DNA of 64,000 nucleotides. Source: Symmachiella macrocystis (lineage in GTDB: Bacteria; Planctomycetota; Planctomycetia; Planctomycetales; Planctomycetaceae). Shown here piece by piece: positions 1 to 7,110 of this stretch; within the stretch, counting starts at the first letter, position 1, and each line of letters begins with the position of its first letter. The stretch lies in NCBI RefSeq assembly GCF_007860075.1, contig NZ_SJPP01000006.1, positions 1-64,000 on the forward strand, written 5' to 3'. The position numbers were made by a program, and so were the translations under genes. The notes below the pieces were generated by a model, which was not told the DNA's origin, made no database searches, and saw only the letters and a list, made by a program, of their open reading frames with translations.

Positions 1-64
1 GGGGGCTATGGGCTTCCCGGAGCTTGGTAATAATCTGTTCTGACGTATGACGCTTCCTCGGCAT
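1..64 (-). CDS. IS3-family transposase OrfA, N-terminus only
   Basis: Only 21 codons are visible, starting at ATG 64 with a GGAGG ribosome site 6 bases upstream. The residues MPRKRHTSEQIITKL match the conserved opening of OrfA proteins of the IS3 family, which contain a HTH followed by a leucine zipper. The gene runs off the left window edge. Confidence 0.75.
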   Translation of the reverse strand, partial: MPRKRHTSEQIITKLREAHSP

Positions 65-139
65 GATTGCCTCCTTCTTCTGGAACCAGAAGCCCAAATC
101 CTATATCAAGCTCTGGTTTCGGTTAAAGGGGGCAGGTCA
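1..139 (-). mobile_element. IS3-family element, 5' end (continues beyond window)
   Basis: The minus strand carries an ATG at 64 preceded by GGAGG and reads MPRKRHTSEQIITKLREA up to the window edge. This is the characteristic N-terminus of IS3-family OrfA, the helix-turn-helix protein that binds the element ends. Outside the gene, the sequence at 128-139 read on the minus strand is TGACCTGCCCCC, which fits the 5'-TG terminus of IS3 elements. I therefore place the element boundary at about 139. The rest of OrfA and OrfB lie outside the window, so intactness cannot be judged. An OrfB C-terminus of the same family is also found as debris at 25152-25208. Confidence 0.75.
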
Positions 140-141
140 CT

Positions 142-280
142 CTCTTTGTCGCGCATGCTGTTAACCAGTAGGTGAAAAGTTTTGGCACTCTCCCCCGGTT
201 AACGCAAAGAGACAGATTTCTGTTAACCAGAAATCGCGTGTGAGACATTCGGATTTGTCGCCCGAAGGCGATTTAGCGTC
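142..280. repeat. Dispersed CTCTTTG/GTTAAC intergenic repeat, copy 1
   Basis: The stretch starts CTCTTTGTCGCGCATGCTGT and carries the GTTAAC motif three times plus CAAAGAG in inverted orientation. A second copy starts at 5409 with the same 20 bases and stays recognisable for about 110 bp, including TTTTGGCACT and CCGGTTAACNCAAAGAG. The two copies flank the IS5/caspase block. No reading frame is convincing. It looks like a family of intergenic repeats with internal palindromes. Confidence 0.7.
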
Positions 281-315
281 CCCTTGCCCCTTGCCCCTGC
301 CCTTGCCCCTGCCCC

Positions 316-392
316 GTACCGTTCTCGCCGTACCGTTCTCGCCGTACCGTTCTCGCCGTACCGTTCTCGCCGTACCGTTCTCGCCGTACCGT
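316..392. repeat. Tandem 14-bp repeat, five and a half units
   Basis: The unit GTACCGTTCTCGCC is repeated five times without a change from 316 to 385, followed by a partial unit GTACCGT. It is preceded at 281-315 by irregular repeats of TTGCCCC and CTGCCC. The 14-bp unit is not a multiple of three, so it is not a coding repeat. Such perfect short arrays expand and contract by slippage. Confidence 0.9.
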
Positions 393-654
393 GCGCTCAC
401 TTTATGTCTTATGGAGGTTAACAGCTCCAATATTTCCTTTCACAAAGAGAATGTTCGTGTTTTGCGGTCATCAATAATCGTTGCGGCTGAGAAAAACGTG
501 AAAATGTCGCGTACGTTTCTGTATGGTTGTACGTCTAGCTAAATAGGCACTGTTAGACGGAGTAGTTGCCTACAGCCAGTTGCGAAACCGCTATCTTACT
601 GAACAATTTGGCATAAGTCTTGCTCTCTGATCGGGGTGAAAGGAGACCCTGATT

Positions 655-1481
655 ATGAGATTGACGTTCGTGTTCTGGCCGTCGGTTCGACGGCACAAGC
701 ACGGCGTCCAGGACGGAGCCAAGACACAACTTACGGATGAGCAATGGGATCGGATCAAAGACCTCTTTCCGTGGGAACCGCCCACGCGATACGGCGGACG
801 CCCTCGCAAAGCCCCGCGCGATTGCCTGGAAGGCATCCTGTGGGTGCTTCGCAGCGGGGCGCGTTGGAAAGATTTACCAAATTCGTTTCCCTCTTTTTCA
901 ACTTGCTGGCGACGATTTCGAGATTGGACCGAATCGGGCGTGTTCAAGATCGCTTGGGCGCGGCTGCTCGACGACTTGGGCGAAATCAACTGGGAGGAAG
1001 CGATGGCCGATGGCACGTTTTCCCCAGCAAAAAAAGGGGCGCCGAGGTCGGTAAGACCAAGCGCGGCAAGGGGACGAAGATCATGTTGCTCATCAACGGC
1101 GAGGGTTTGCCGTTGGGAGTCGACACCGAATCGGCCAGCGCCTCTGAAGTGAATTTGATCGAGCGGTTGGTGGATCGTCGCACGACGCAGCGGCCACCGG
1201 CGCGATTGATTTACGACAAAGCCGGCGACAGCGATCCGTTGCGTGAACGTTTGGCGGCGCGGGGCATCGATTTGATTTGTCCGCATCGCCGCAATCGCAA
1301 GCGGCCTGCGACTCAGGACGGTCGCAAGGTTCGGCGGTATCGGCGACGGTATGAAGTCGAACGCACAATTGCCTGGCTGCAATATTTCCGGCGTCTGGTG
1401 ACGCGTTACGAATACCACGCTCACCTCTTCCAGGGCTTCGCCCAACTTGCGTGTTTGTTCACTGTGTTACAGACGTTTTGA
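655..1481 (+). CDS. IS5-family DDE transposase, two frames joined by a -1 slip
   Basis: The first frame starts at ATG 655 behind AAAGGAGA and gives the N-terminal domain (DEQWDRIKDLFP, GRPRKAPRDCLEGILWVLRSG, WRRFRDW) and the first catalytic Asp in MADGTFSPAKKG. The rest (VGKTKRGKGTK, then LIYDKAGDSDPLR with the second Asp, then YEVERTIAWLQYFRRL with the catalytic Glu) lies in the -1 frame and ends at 1481. The frames join at an A7 run at 1029-1035, the usual site of programmed -1 frameshifting in this IS group. Joined, the protein is about 275 aa, the normal size for the IS427-like branch of IS5. The inverted-repeat ends could not be fixed by eye. The alternative is a simple frameshift mutation. 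Confidence 0.85.
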
Positions 1482-1587
1482 AACTGGTTGTAATTGTTTC
1501 CCTTCTTTTTTCAGCTAGATGGCGGCGGTTCCAAGAATTGACCAAGTCGGGCGTCACCCATTTGTTATATTCGCTAACTGTCTTGCA

Positions 1588-1599
1588 GGGGGGGGGGGG
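1588..1599. repeat. Homopolymeric G12 tract upstream of caspase gene
   Basis: Twelve consecutive G residues lie between the IS5 transposase and the first caspase-like gene, 73 bp upstream of its ATG. Homopolymers of this length mutate by slippage. The position is compatible with altering promoter spacing, but no promoter was identified. Confidence 0.8.
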
Positions 1600-1661
1600 A
1601 GACTGATTATTGTGTCAATGTTAATGCAGCCGGTCCTCGTTCCTGCGACCTTCCTATAAGG

Positions 1662-2541
1662 GGTCTATCTCATGTCATTTTCGATGTCGCTTCACATTGG
1701 TGTCAACGAAGTTGATCCGGACACGTACGGTGAAGTGCCTAGGCTCCGTAGCGCCGTGAAGGACGCGGAGGCGATGGAACAAATTGCAACAGACCTGGAG
1801 TATCAGGACACGTTTCATCTTCATAATGAAGATGCGACTGTCTCCGCAGTGCTAACGCGAATTGGTGAGATGGCTCTGCAGATTGAGCCTGGCGGCGTGG
1901 CGATGGTAACCTATGCGGGGCATGGATCGGAAGTTCCGGACGACACGGGCGACGAACAGAGCGGTCGTGATCAAACTTGGGTTTTATACGACAAGATGTT
2001 GATCGACGATCAGCTTCGCGCGATGTGGGGCAGATTTGCACCGGGTGTTCGTGTTTTCTTTGTATCGGATAGTTGCCACAGCGGAAGCATGGCACGCACA
2101 TTCAAGGAAGCAATCAACAAGTTGAAGGATAACACACCACAGTTCTTGCTGGGAACTCGTGACTTCATCGGACCAGACATTCCGAAAGAACGCATCCTTC
2201 CTCCTGATGCCGCACTGCAAGCCTTCTCAAAATATGAGAGTGAAATCGTTTCGACTCAGTGGACTTGTGGGAATCGAGGGCTGGGCGTTATTGGGGCAAC
2301 CGTAATTTCGCTGGCAGCGTGTCAAGATGATGAAGTTGCTGGTGACGGCGCGAATAATGGGGTCTTCACGGCCGCCCTTTTGCAGGTATGGAACAATGGG
2401 CAGTTCTCTGGAAGTAGTCAGCAATTCCTGGATGCGATTGCCAGAAAAACCCGTATGTACCAACGCCCGCGTTTCGAGGCGTTCGGTGCATCCAATCCTG
2501 GGATGATGGAACAGTTACCGTTTGGGGTTGCGTTGTCTGGT
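1662..2541. repeat. 880-bp direct duplication, left copy
   Basis: The sequence from GGTCTATCTCATG before the first caspase start to TCTGGT at 2541 recurs at 3015-3894, an offset of 1353 bp. By eye only one base differs (TTACCG versus ATACCG). The identity begins just upstream of the start codon, so the 5' untranslated end was copied with the gene. Such identity implies a recent duplication or gene conversion. Confidence 0.9.
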
Positions 2542-2967
2542 TTTCGTGGCTTGCCAGCTGATACGTTCCAGGTGCCACCCGATAAGTGGAGTCTGGATTG
2601 GTGTCGAAAGCTTGGACTTGTATTCGATCAACCGGTCTTGGGTGAGTCTGGGAAATATGGTCTTGGGCGCGGGATTGGGAATGGTGGCGAGTTGACAACT
2701 TTTGACGAGCCGGCTTTTCGATGCGCACTTGAATTCAATCCAGCCGCCAGCAAAATGATTACTCCTGAACTGTTCGAAACGGCTGTCAAGCAACAGCTTG
2801 CAGATGCGTTGTCTGCCGCATTTCTACAAGTACATGGCGGACTAGTTGCGCGCGGAGCAATCCATACGAATTATGCACCACGAGACGTTCATGGGGAGAT
2901 CTCTGGAAAGGTGTCGTGCGACAAAGATGGATGTAAGGGTGAAGTCGGCGGTTCAATTCGCTTCTAA
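1672..2967 (+). CDS. Caspase-like (metacaspase, peptidase C14) protein, copy 1
   Basis: The 431-aa product starts at ATG 1672 behind AAGGGG. Residues 1 to about 280 form a caspase-like fold: an N-terminal strand (SLHIGVNEVD), the catalytic His84 in TYAGHGSE and the catalytic Cys135 in VSDSCHSGS, the His/Cys dyad of prokaryotic metacaspases. There is no signal peptide or membrane segment, so a cytoplasmic protease is expected. The C-terminal 150 residues (after ALSGF) match nothing I recognise. The family cuts after basic or acidic residues and often acts in cell-death or defence circuits; that role is inferred. The gene is almost identical to the next gene over 880 bp and lies between an IS5 transposase and IS debris. 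Confidence 0.85.
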   Translation: MSFSMSLHIGVNEVDPDTYGEVPRLRSAVKDAEAMEQIATDLEYQDTFHLHNEDATVSAVLTRIGEMALQIEPGGVAMVTYAGHGSEVPDDTGDEQSGRDQTWVLYDKMLIDDQLRAMWGRFAPGVRVFFVSDSCHSGSMARTFKEAINKLKDNTPQFLLGTRDFIGPDIPKERILPPDAALQAFSKYESEIVSTQWTCGNRGLGVIGATVISLAACQDDEVAGDGANNGVFTAALLQVWNNGQFSGSSQQFLDAIARKTRMYQRPRFEAFGASNPGMMEQLPFGVALSGFRGLPADTFQVPPDKWSLDWCRKLGLVFDQPVLGESGKYGLGRGIGNGGELTTFDEPAFRCALEFNPAASKMITPELFETAVKQQLADALSAAFLQVHGGLVARGAIHTNYAPRDVHGEISGKVSCDKDGCKGEVGGSIRF

Positions 2968-3014
2968 CATTTCGATGAGTTCAAGAACATCTATGTGTTT
3001 GTCTGCCTATTGAA

Positions 3015-3894
3015 GGTCTATCTCATGTCATTTTCGATGTCGCTTCACATTGGTGTCAACGAAGTTGATCCGGACACGTACGGTGAAGTGCCTAGGCTCC
3101 GTAGCGCCGTGAAGGACGCGGAGGCGATGGAACAAATTGCAACAGACCTGGAGTATCAGGACACGTTTCATCTTCATAATGAAGATGCGACTGTCTCCGC
3201 AGTGCTAACGCGAATTGGTGAGATGGCTCTGCAGATTGAGCCTGGCGGCGTGGCGATGGTAACCTATGCGGGGCATGGATCGGAAGTTCCGGACGACACG
3301 GGCGACGAACAGAGCGGTCGTGATCAAACTTGGGTTTTATACGACAAGATGTTGATCGACGATCAGCTTCGCGCGATGTGGGGCAGATTTGCACCGGGTG
3401 TTCGTGTTTTCTTTGTATCGGATAGTTGCCACAGCGGAAGCATGGCACGCACATTCAAGGAAGCAATCAACAAGTTGAAGGATAACACACCACAGTTCTT
3501 GCTGGGAACTCGTGACTTCATCGGACCAGACATTCCGAAAGAACGCATCCTTCCTCCTGATGCCGCACTGCAAGCCTTCTCAAAATATGAGAGTGAAATC
3601 GTTTCGACTCAGTGGACTTGTGGGAATCGAGGGCTGGGCGTTATTGGGGCAACCGTAATTTCGCTGGCAGCGTGTCAAGATGATGAAGTTGCTGGTGACG
3701 GCGCGAATAATGGGGTCTTCACGGCCGCCCTTTTGCAGGTATGGAACAATGGGCAGTTCTCTGGAAGTAGTCAGCAATTCCTGGATGCGATTGCCAGAAA
3801 AACCCGTATGTACCAACGCCCGCGTTTCGAGGCGTTCGGTGCATCCAATCCTGGGATGATGGAACAGATACCGTTTGGGGTTGCGTTGTCTGGT
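3015..3894. repeat. 880-bp direct duplication, right copy
   Basis: Partner of 1662-2541. The downstream border is sharp: after TCTGGT the two genes share no sequence except the 78-bp block at 3906-3983, which matches 1941-2018 with one change. Confidence 0.9.
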
Positions 3895-4347
3895 GTTTCT
3901 CCAAACGACACGGGCGACGAACAGAGCGGTCGTGATGAAACTTGGGTTTTATACGACAAGATGTTGATCGACGATCAGCTTCGGGCCGCAATAGTTCGTT
4001 CTCCACGAGTCCAAAGGGCAAAAGATTTATTGGCGGCGAATGGAGTGTATCAACAAGGGTGTAGCGCTTTCATTATACATGTTCTCCAGGTTCCATGGGA
4101 AAATGCGAATGCGTTAATGGGAAATAATCCAATATCCGCTGGTACATGGCCGAATTACACGGGACTGAGCCCCGGCAATATCGTCGGGTGGAAGTCCACT
4201 TCCGGAAGCGGTCATGTTGCCATTTATATTGGCGAGGCGGATACGAAATTCATCGATGTCCGAGAGCCAGGTGCCGAATCACGGCCAAGGGCTATTGTGA
4301 ACGGTTATGGCAGAAGTCAAGAGTTATTCAAGTCGTCAAGGTTCTGA
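3025..4347 (+). CDS. Mosaic caspase-like protein with C-terminal NlpC/P60-like domain, copy 2
   Basis: The start at ATG 3025 is chosen because it corresponds exactly to the start of copy 1; an ATG-type start 10 codons earlier is also open. Residues 1-290 equal copy 1 apart from one Leu/Ile change, so the His84/Cys135 dyad is kept. At ALSG the sequence switches to a second copy of the caspase segment around DTGDEQSGRD-TWVLYDKML (78 bp, in frame). A new domain of about 115 aa follows, with QQGCSAFIIHVL and SGHVAIYIGE, which resembles the Cys and His motifs of NlpC/P60 or CHAP amidases. The result is a 440-aa hybrid with two candidate cysteine-hydrolase centres. The NlpC/P60 assignment is by motif pattern only. 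Confidence 0.75.
   Translation: MSFSMSLHIGVNEVDPDTYGEVPRLRSAVKDAEAMEQIATDLEYQDTFHLHNEDATVSAVLTRIGEMALQIEPGGVAMVTYAGHGSEVPDDTGDEQSGRDQTWVLYDKMLIDDQLRAMWGRFAPGVRVFFVSDSCHSGSMARTFKEAINKLKDNTPQFLLGTRDFIGPDIPKERILPPDAALQAFSKYESEIVSTQWTCGNRGLGVIGATVISLAACQDDEVAGDGANNGVFTAALLQVWNNGQFSGSSQQFLDAIARKTRMYQRPRFEAFGASNPGMMEQIPFGVALSGVSPNDTGDEQSGRDETWVLYDKMLIDDQLRAAIVRSPRVQRAKDLLAANGVYQQGCSAFIIHVLQVPWENANALMGNNPISAGTWPNYTGLSPGNIVGWKSTSGSGHVAIYIGEADTKFIDVREPGAESRPRAIVNGYGRSQELFKSSRF
3906..3983. repeat. 78-bp in-frame re-use of caspase domain segment
   Basis: The block repeats 1941-2018 (and therefore 3294-3371) with one base change that turns Gln into Glu. It encodes DTGDEQSGRDETWVLYDKML and the following IDDQLRA. 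It sits exactly between the caspase half and the NlpC/P60-like half of copy 2. Confidence 0.85.
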
Positions 4348-4443
4348 GAACTCCAACAGGGTAGTATGAATGTTAATGGTCCGTCTGAGTCAGGTGGTCT
4401 GACTCTTGATCTTGTAACAGTCGAGTTAAATAAAGGTTCATAA

Positions 4444-5115
4444 ATGTCACTTTCTAGACCTGGTGATGAAGAAAACCTGATTATGGTATCACATTTGAGA
4501 GTAACCGCATCTTGGGACGGTTTTACTGCGGAAAGGGTGTCTAACAAGGCGACCGTTACAGTTCCGGCGGGATGGTCGGTCAAAGCGTATCGTACAATAA
4601 CTCACTCCAACTCAAATGGGTCGTCCTCGGTTGACATACTCGATGAAGGAACAGACCTCAATTTTATTGACGAGATTGATGAATCGTACGATGACTCAAT
4701 TGAAGCGGCGATCAAGGAAGGTAAAACCGACATTGCCGCAAAGATCAAAAGCCTACAGAAGAAACATAGAAGAATTTTACAAACTTACTCAACAAATCGG
4801 ACCACAATTAGAGCAAAGATAAGTGCGAAACCCCACGGAAGTTTTGTAGACCGAAAGCGAGGCTGGATAGATATATCCGTAAAATGCCGACTAGTATATC
4901 TCGGGGTAGGCTCAAGTGACGTTGACGATATTATTGAAGATGAAACTGGCTTCACAGTGAGCTTAACGAGAGGTGCGCCGGTCGCGTTTCAGAACCAGTT
5001 GCGGGGGATAATCGATAACATTCCTCACGAATCACGGGACGTCGGAGAAGTGATTGAAAGCACATCAAACATTCCACAGGATGAAGGCCGGTGGATAAGC
5101 GTACAAACAGAGTGA
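4444..5115 (+). CDS. Protein of unknown function downstream of mosaic caspase
   Basis: This 223-aa protein starts at ATG 4444, 96 bp after the caspase hybrid, in the same direction. I do not recognise it. It begins like a small beta-rich domain (LRVTASWDGFTAERV, ATVTVPAGWSVKAYRT), has an acidic stretch (FIDEIDESYDDSIEAA), a basic helix (KIKSLQKKHRRIL), and a second beta-rich half with VKCRLVYLG and FTVSLTRGAPVAFQNQLRGII. There is no signal peptide or membrane helix. Its position after a hydrolase hybrid would fit an inhibitor, adaptor or substrate of the caspase, but nothing in the sequence proves this. Confidence 0.6.
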   Translation: MSLSRPGDEENLIMVSHLRVTASWDGFTAERVSNKATVTVPAGWSVKAYRTITHSNSNGSSSVDILDEGTDLNFIDEIDESYDDSIEAAIKEGKTDIAAKIKSLQKKHRRILQTYSTNRTTIRAKISAKPHGSFVDRKRGWIDISVKCRLVYLGVGSSDVDDIIEDETGFTVSLTRGAPVAFQNQLRGIIDNIPHESRDVGEVIESTSNIPQDEGRWISVQTE

Positions 5116-5400
5116 GAGTTCTGCGGACCGCGCGGGATAAGAACAATGGGCAACGGAAGTTGAACAACAAAAGAGGTTCATCTTAAAAACTTCCGGAAGG
5201 ACTGTCGGAGGAGATAATGTTAGCCTGCTGAAAATAGGATTCCAAATCGGACGTTTTATAGGCCCTGCGCGCACAGGGAGCGCTCGTACCAAAAGGAGGA
5301 GTGATTGCGGAATCACGCAGCACGTTCGTAACATTGGATCGATCCGCTAAACCGTTCGCGGCAAACGATCTGATCGTGTTGTTCTTAGTCGGCGGGTCGC
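5116..5400 (-). repeat. IS transposase C-terminus debris, copy A
   Basis: The minus strand at about 5325-5380 reads IVCRERFSGSIQCYERAA followed by a stop, a worn version of the IVRRERLGGLIQWYERAA ending seen at 34824-34890 and resembling the C-terminus of the DDE integrase at 34969. About 200 bp of shared 3' sequence follows (CAACGGAAGTTGAACAACAAA at 5151-5171). No intact gene is present. Confidence 0.65.
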
Positions 5401-5408
5401 TCCCCAAA

Positions 5409-5520
5409 TATCTCTTTGTCGCGCATGCTGTTAACACATGGGGCAAAGGTTTTGGCACTTTCCTCCGGTTAACACAAAGAGAGACATTTCCGTTAACCAT
5501 AATTCGCGCGCGAGATGGCC
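5409..5520. repeat. Dispersed CTCTTTG/GTTAAC intergenic repeat, copy 2
   Basis: This is the second copy of the repeat at 142-280, sharing CTCTTTGTCGCGCATGCTGT, TTTTGGCACT and CCGGTTAAC. The following 5521-5737 holds further worn CTCTTTG/CAAAGAG palindromes (for example CTCTTTGCACAAAGAG near 5618) and no gene. Confidence 0.7.
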
Positions 5521-5737
5521 GATTTCATCGCGAAGGTGCGAATTGCCGTGCCCTATTCTGCACGCCCAATTCCGTAACGTGCGCTAGCTACACCCCTTAG
5601 GTTGCCGCGACTCTCAAAACTCTCTTTGCACAAAGAGATATTAGTTCGAGGAGGGTTTTGAACGGGGAGCTTGTTTCTTTTCTGCGGAAAGAAACTACAC
5701 ACCAGTTAACGCCCTGCACCGAGAAATCGGTTGCGGG

Positions 5738-5952
5738 GCGTTTCGCGTTTCTAGCCTTTATTTGCAGTGGTTTGTGGCGATTCGGTAGTTGGCGAAAAAG
5801 TCTCTTTTTTACCAGAGACCAACTGGGGTCCGAGAGGAACCCACCAGGTCCCTTCCGCACCCCGGAATTTCGGGCCAAAACTCTCGGACTCTCGAATTAA
5901 CAGAGGGCTTGGAGTTAACAACCCGTTCCCTTTCGGGGGCTGGTTTTTAGGT
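5738..5952. repeat. Approximately 215-bp dispersed repeat, copy 1
   Basis: The block starts GGGGCGTTTCGCGTTTCTA and ends TTTCGGGGGCTGGTTTT. A second copy lies at 61491-61700 in the same orientation. Shared signposts in order are CAACTGGGGTCCGA, AGGAACCC, GCACCCCGGA, TTTCGGGCCAAAACTCTCGG, ACTCTCGAATTAACAG and GGCTTGGAGTTAACAACC. Both copies keep an open frame on the minus strand, but its product resembles no known protein and the block sits in debris, so I treat it as a repeat. Confidence 0.8.
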
Positions 5953-6195
5953 TCGAACTGGCGTGGACAACGGGCTTCATTTTTTCGGTGGTTTTTTACG
6001 CACGCAAAAAAAACGATTGAGTAGATGGGAGCGCGCCTTCTTGGGGGCTTCTCCCTTCTTGCCGTCCATTTCAAAAGTCTGGGCAGATCGCTGTTGGCTA
6101 AACCTGGCATCGAGGAGTAGACCGACTCATCGGTGGAATTTGGAACGCCGTTCCATTCATCAACGCCCTGGTCGGTCGGAATACGTCCCTCGGTG
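5953..6195. other. Intergenic stretch without a supported gene
   Basis: Open frames on both strands here have no recognisable domain or ribosome site. The stretch separates the 215-bp repeat from the phosphopantetheinyl transferase fragment. Confidence 0.5.
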
Positions 6196-6197
6196 CG

Positions 6198-6265
6198 GCG
6201 AAGCAGCACAACTGTCCGTTCCATCGATCGCTTGGACGCTGAATCGCTCTGGACCGCCGTTCTCA
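6198..6265 (-). pseudogene. Fragment of phosphopantetheinyl transferase 3' end
   Basis: The minus strand reads NGGPERFSVQAIDGTDSCAA, nearly the same as HGGPERFSAYAIVGTDSCAA at the end of the intact transferase gene (7154-7217). The nucleotide match covers about 60 bp. The fragment starts right at the stop codon of the TraX-like gene, so the operon seems once to have had another copy of the transferase end here, or the segment was copied by recombination. Confidence 0.7.
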
Positions 6266-7102
6266 GGGAGCGAGTTCGGGCAGCAGCTTGACGATAATTT
6301 CGGAGCCGGCAAGCTGTATGGCGTAAATCTCCAGAGTGTGCCGGCCAATGAATCGCAGGACGTAGGCTATGGATTCTGGCGGCTGGATGCGGCTCGGGCC
6401 GCGCAGGAACAGACACAGGCTGAAGGACAAAACGCCGAGGCCGAGAATGAAGGCGGCGAAATGGATCTGAGAAAACGAGAATTCCCTTTGTTCCTGCCAG
6501 ACGTAGACCACCGAGGCGATAAAACAGGCCAGCAGGCGCATTAGGCCCACGTTCTTTATCGACGCGTGCGCGGGCGCTGCTGAGCTTTGGGCTGTGCCGT
6601 CCTCGTCGGTAGCTGATCTGCCATCGACAACCATGCGTTGGCATAAGCCGAACAGAGCCCACAGCCATCCCTCCGCGCCGTAATCGACAATCTTCGCCGC
6701 TATCGTTAGCACCGCCAAAAGTGCGGAGGCGAGGAGGACGAAGGCGGCCCAGCCGCGATGTTGCATAAAGATCCGCACATAGGGACGTGCAACGCGAATG
6801 ATTGCGAGGCTCAAGAGAATGTTCGGTGTCACCCAGGTCCAGCCTTCGTTCCAGCTCTCAAGCAGGGTAAGAATGACACCGAGCCAGATCCAGCGGACCG
6901 GGACGGTCCGGGTCTGCGCGTAGCCCAATAGGAAGAAGAACACCGGAGCCGCCAAGCGTCCGAAGACGCTCCACCAGTCAGCGTTTTCAATGAAGAAATA
7001 ACCGAAGTGGTCAACCGCGACTAGGACGATTGCGGCAGTTTTCAGCCAGTCGGTGTTGTCAACGGCGTGGGGTATTCGCGTTGAACGCGTGGCGTCGTGC
7101 AT
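6263..7102 (-). CDS. TraX-like polytopic membrane protein
   Basis: I chose ATG 7102 (MHDATRSTRIPHAVDN), 9 bases after the stop of the upstream transferase; a longer frame opens at 7159. The 279-aa protein starts with NTDWLKTAAIVLVAVDHFGYFF, the signature of the TraX family (related to acyltransferase-3 membrane proteins). About eight hydrophobic segments follow. TraX acetylates pilin in F plasmids; homologues in biosynthetic clusters may N-acylate or export products. As the last gene of the operon it may modify or move the NRPS product; this is inference. Confidence 0.7.
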   Translation of the reverse strand: MHDATRSTRIPHAVDNTDWLKTAAIVLVAVDHFGYFFIENADWWSVFGRLAAPVFFFLLGYAQTRTVPVRWIWLGVILTLLESWNEGWTWVTPNILLSLAIIRVARPYVRIFMQHRGWAAFVLLASALLAVLTIAAKIVDYGAEGWLWALFGLCQRMVVDGRSATDEDGTAQSSAAPAHASIKNVGLMRLLACFIASVVYVWQEQREFSFSQIHFAAFILGLGVLSFSLCLFLRGPSRIQPPESIAYVLRFIGRHTLEIYAIQLAGSEIIVKLLPELAP

Positions 7103-7110
7103 TTCTGGGC

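Noticed and set aside
316-392. CRISPR array
   Set aside because: Units are contiguous 14-bp repeats without spacers and no cas genes are present.
591-1445. Minus-strand open frame of 284 codons
   Set aside because: It is antisense to the IS5 transposase, whose DDE motifs are clear in the plus strand.
5751-6668. Minus-strand open frame of 305 codons
   Set aside because: It runs through the 215-bp repeat, the transferase fragment and the TraX gene in another frame; no domain is visible.
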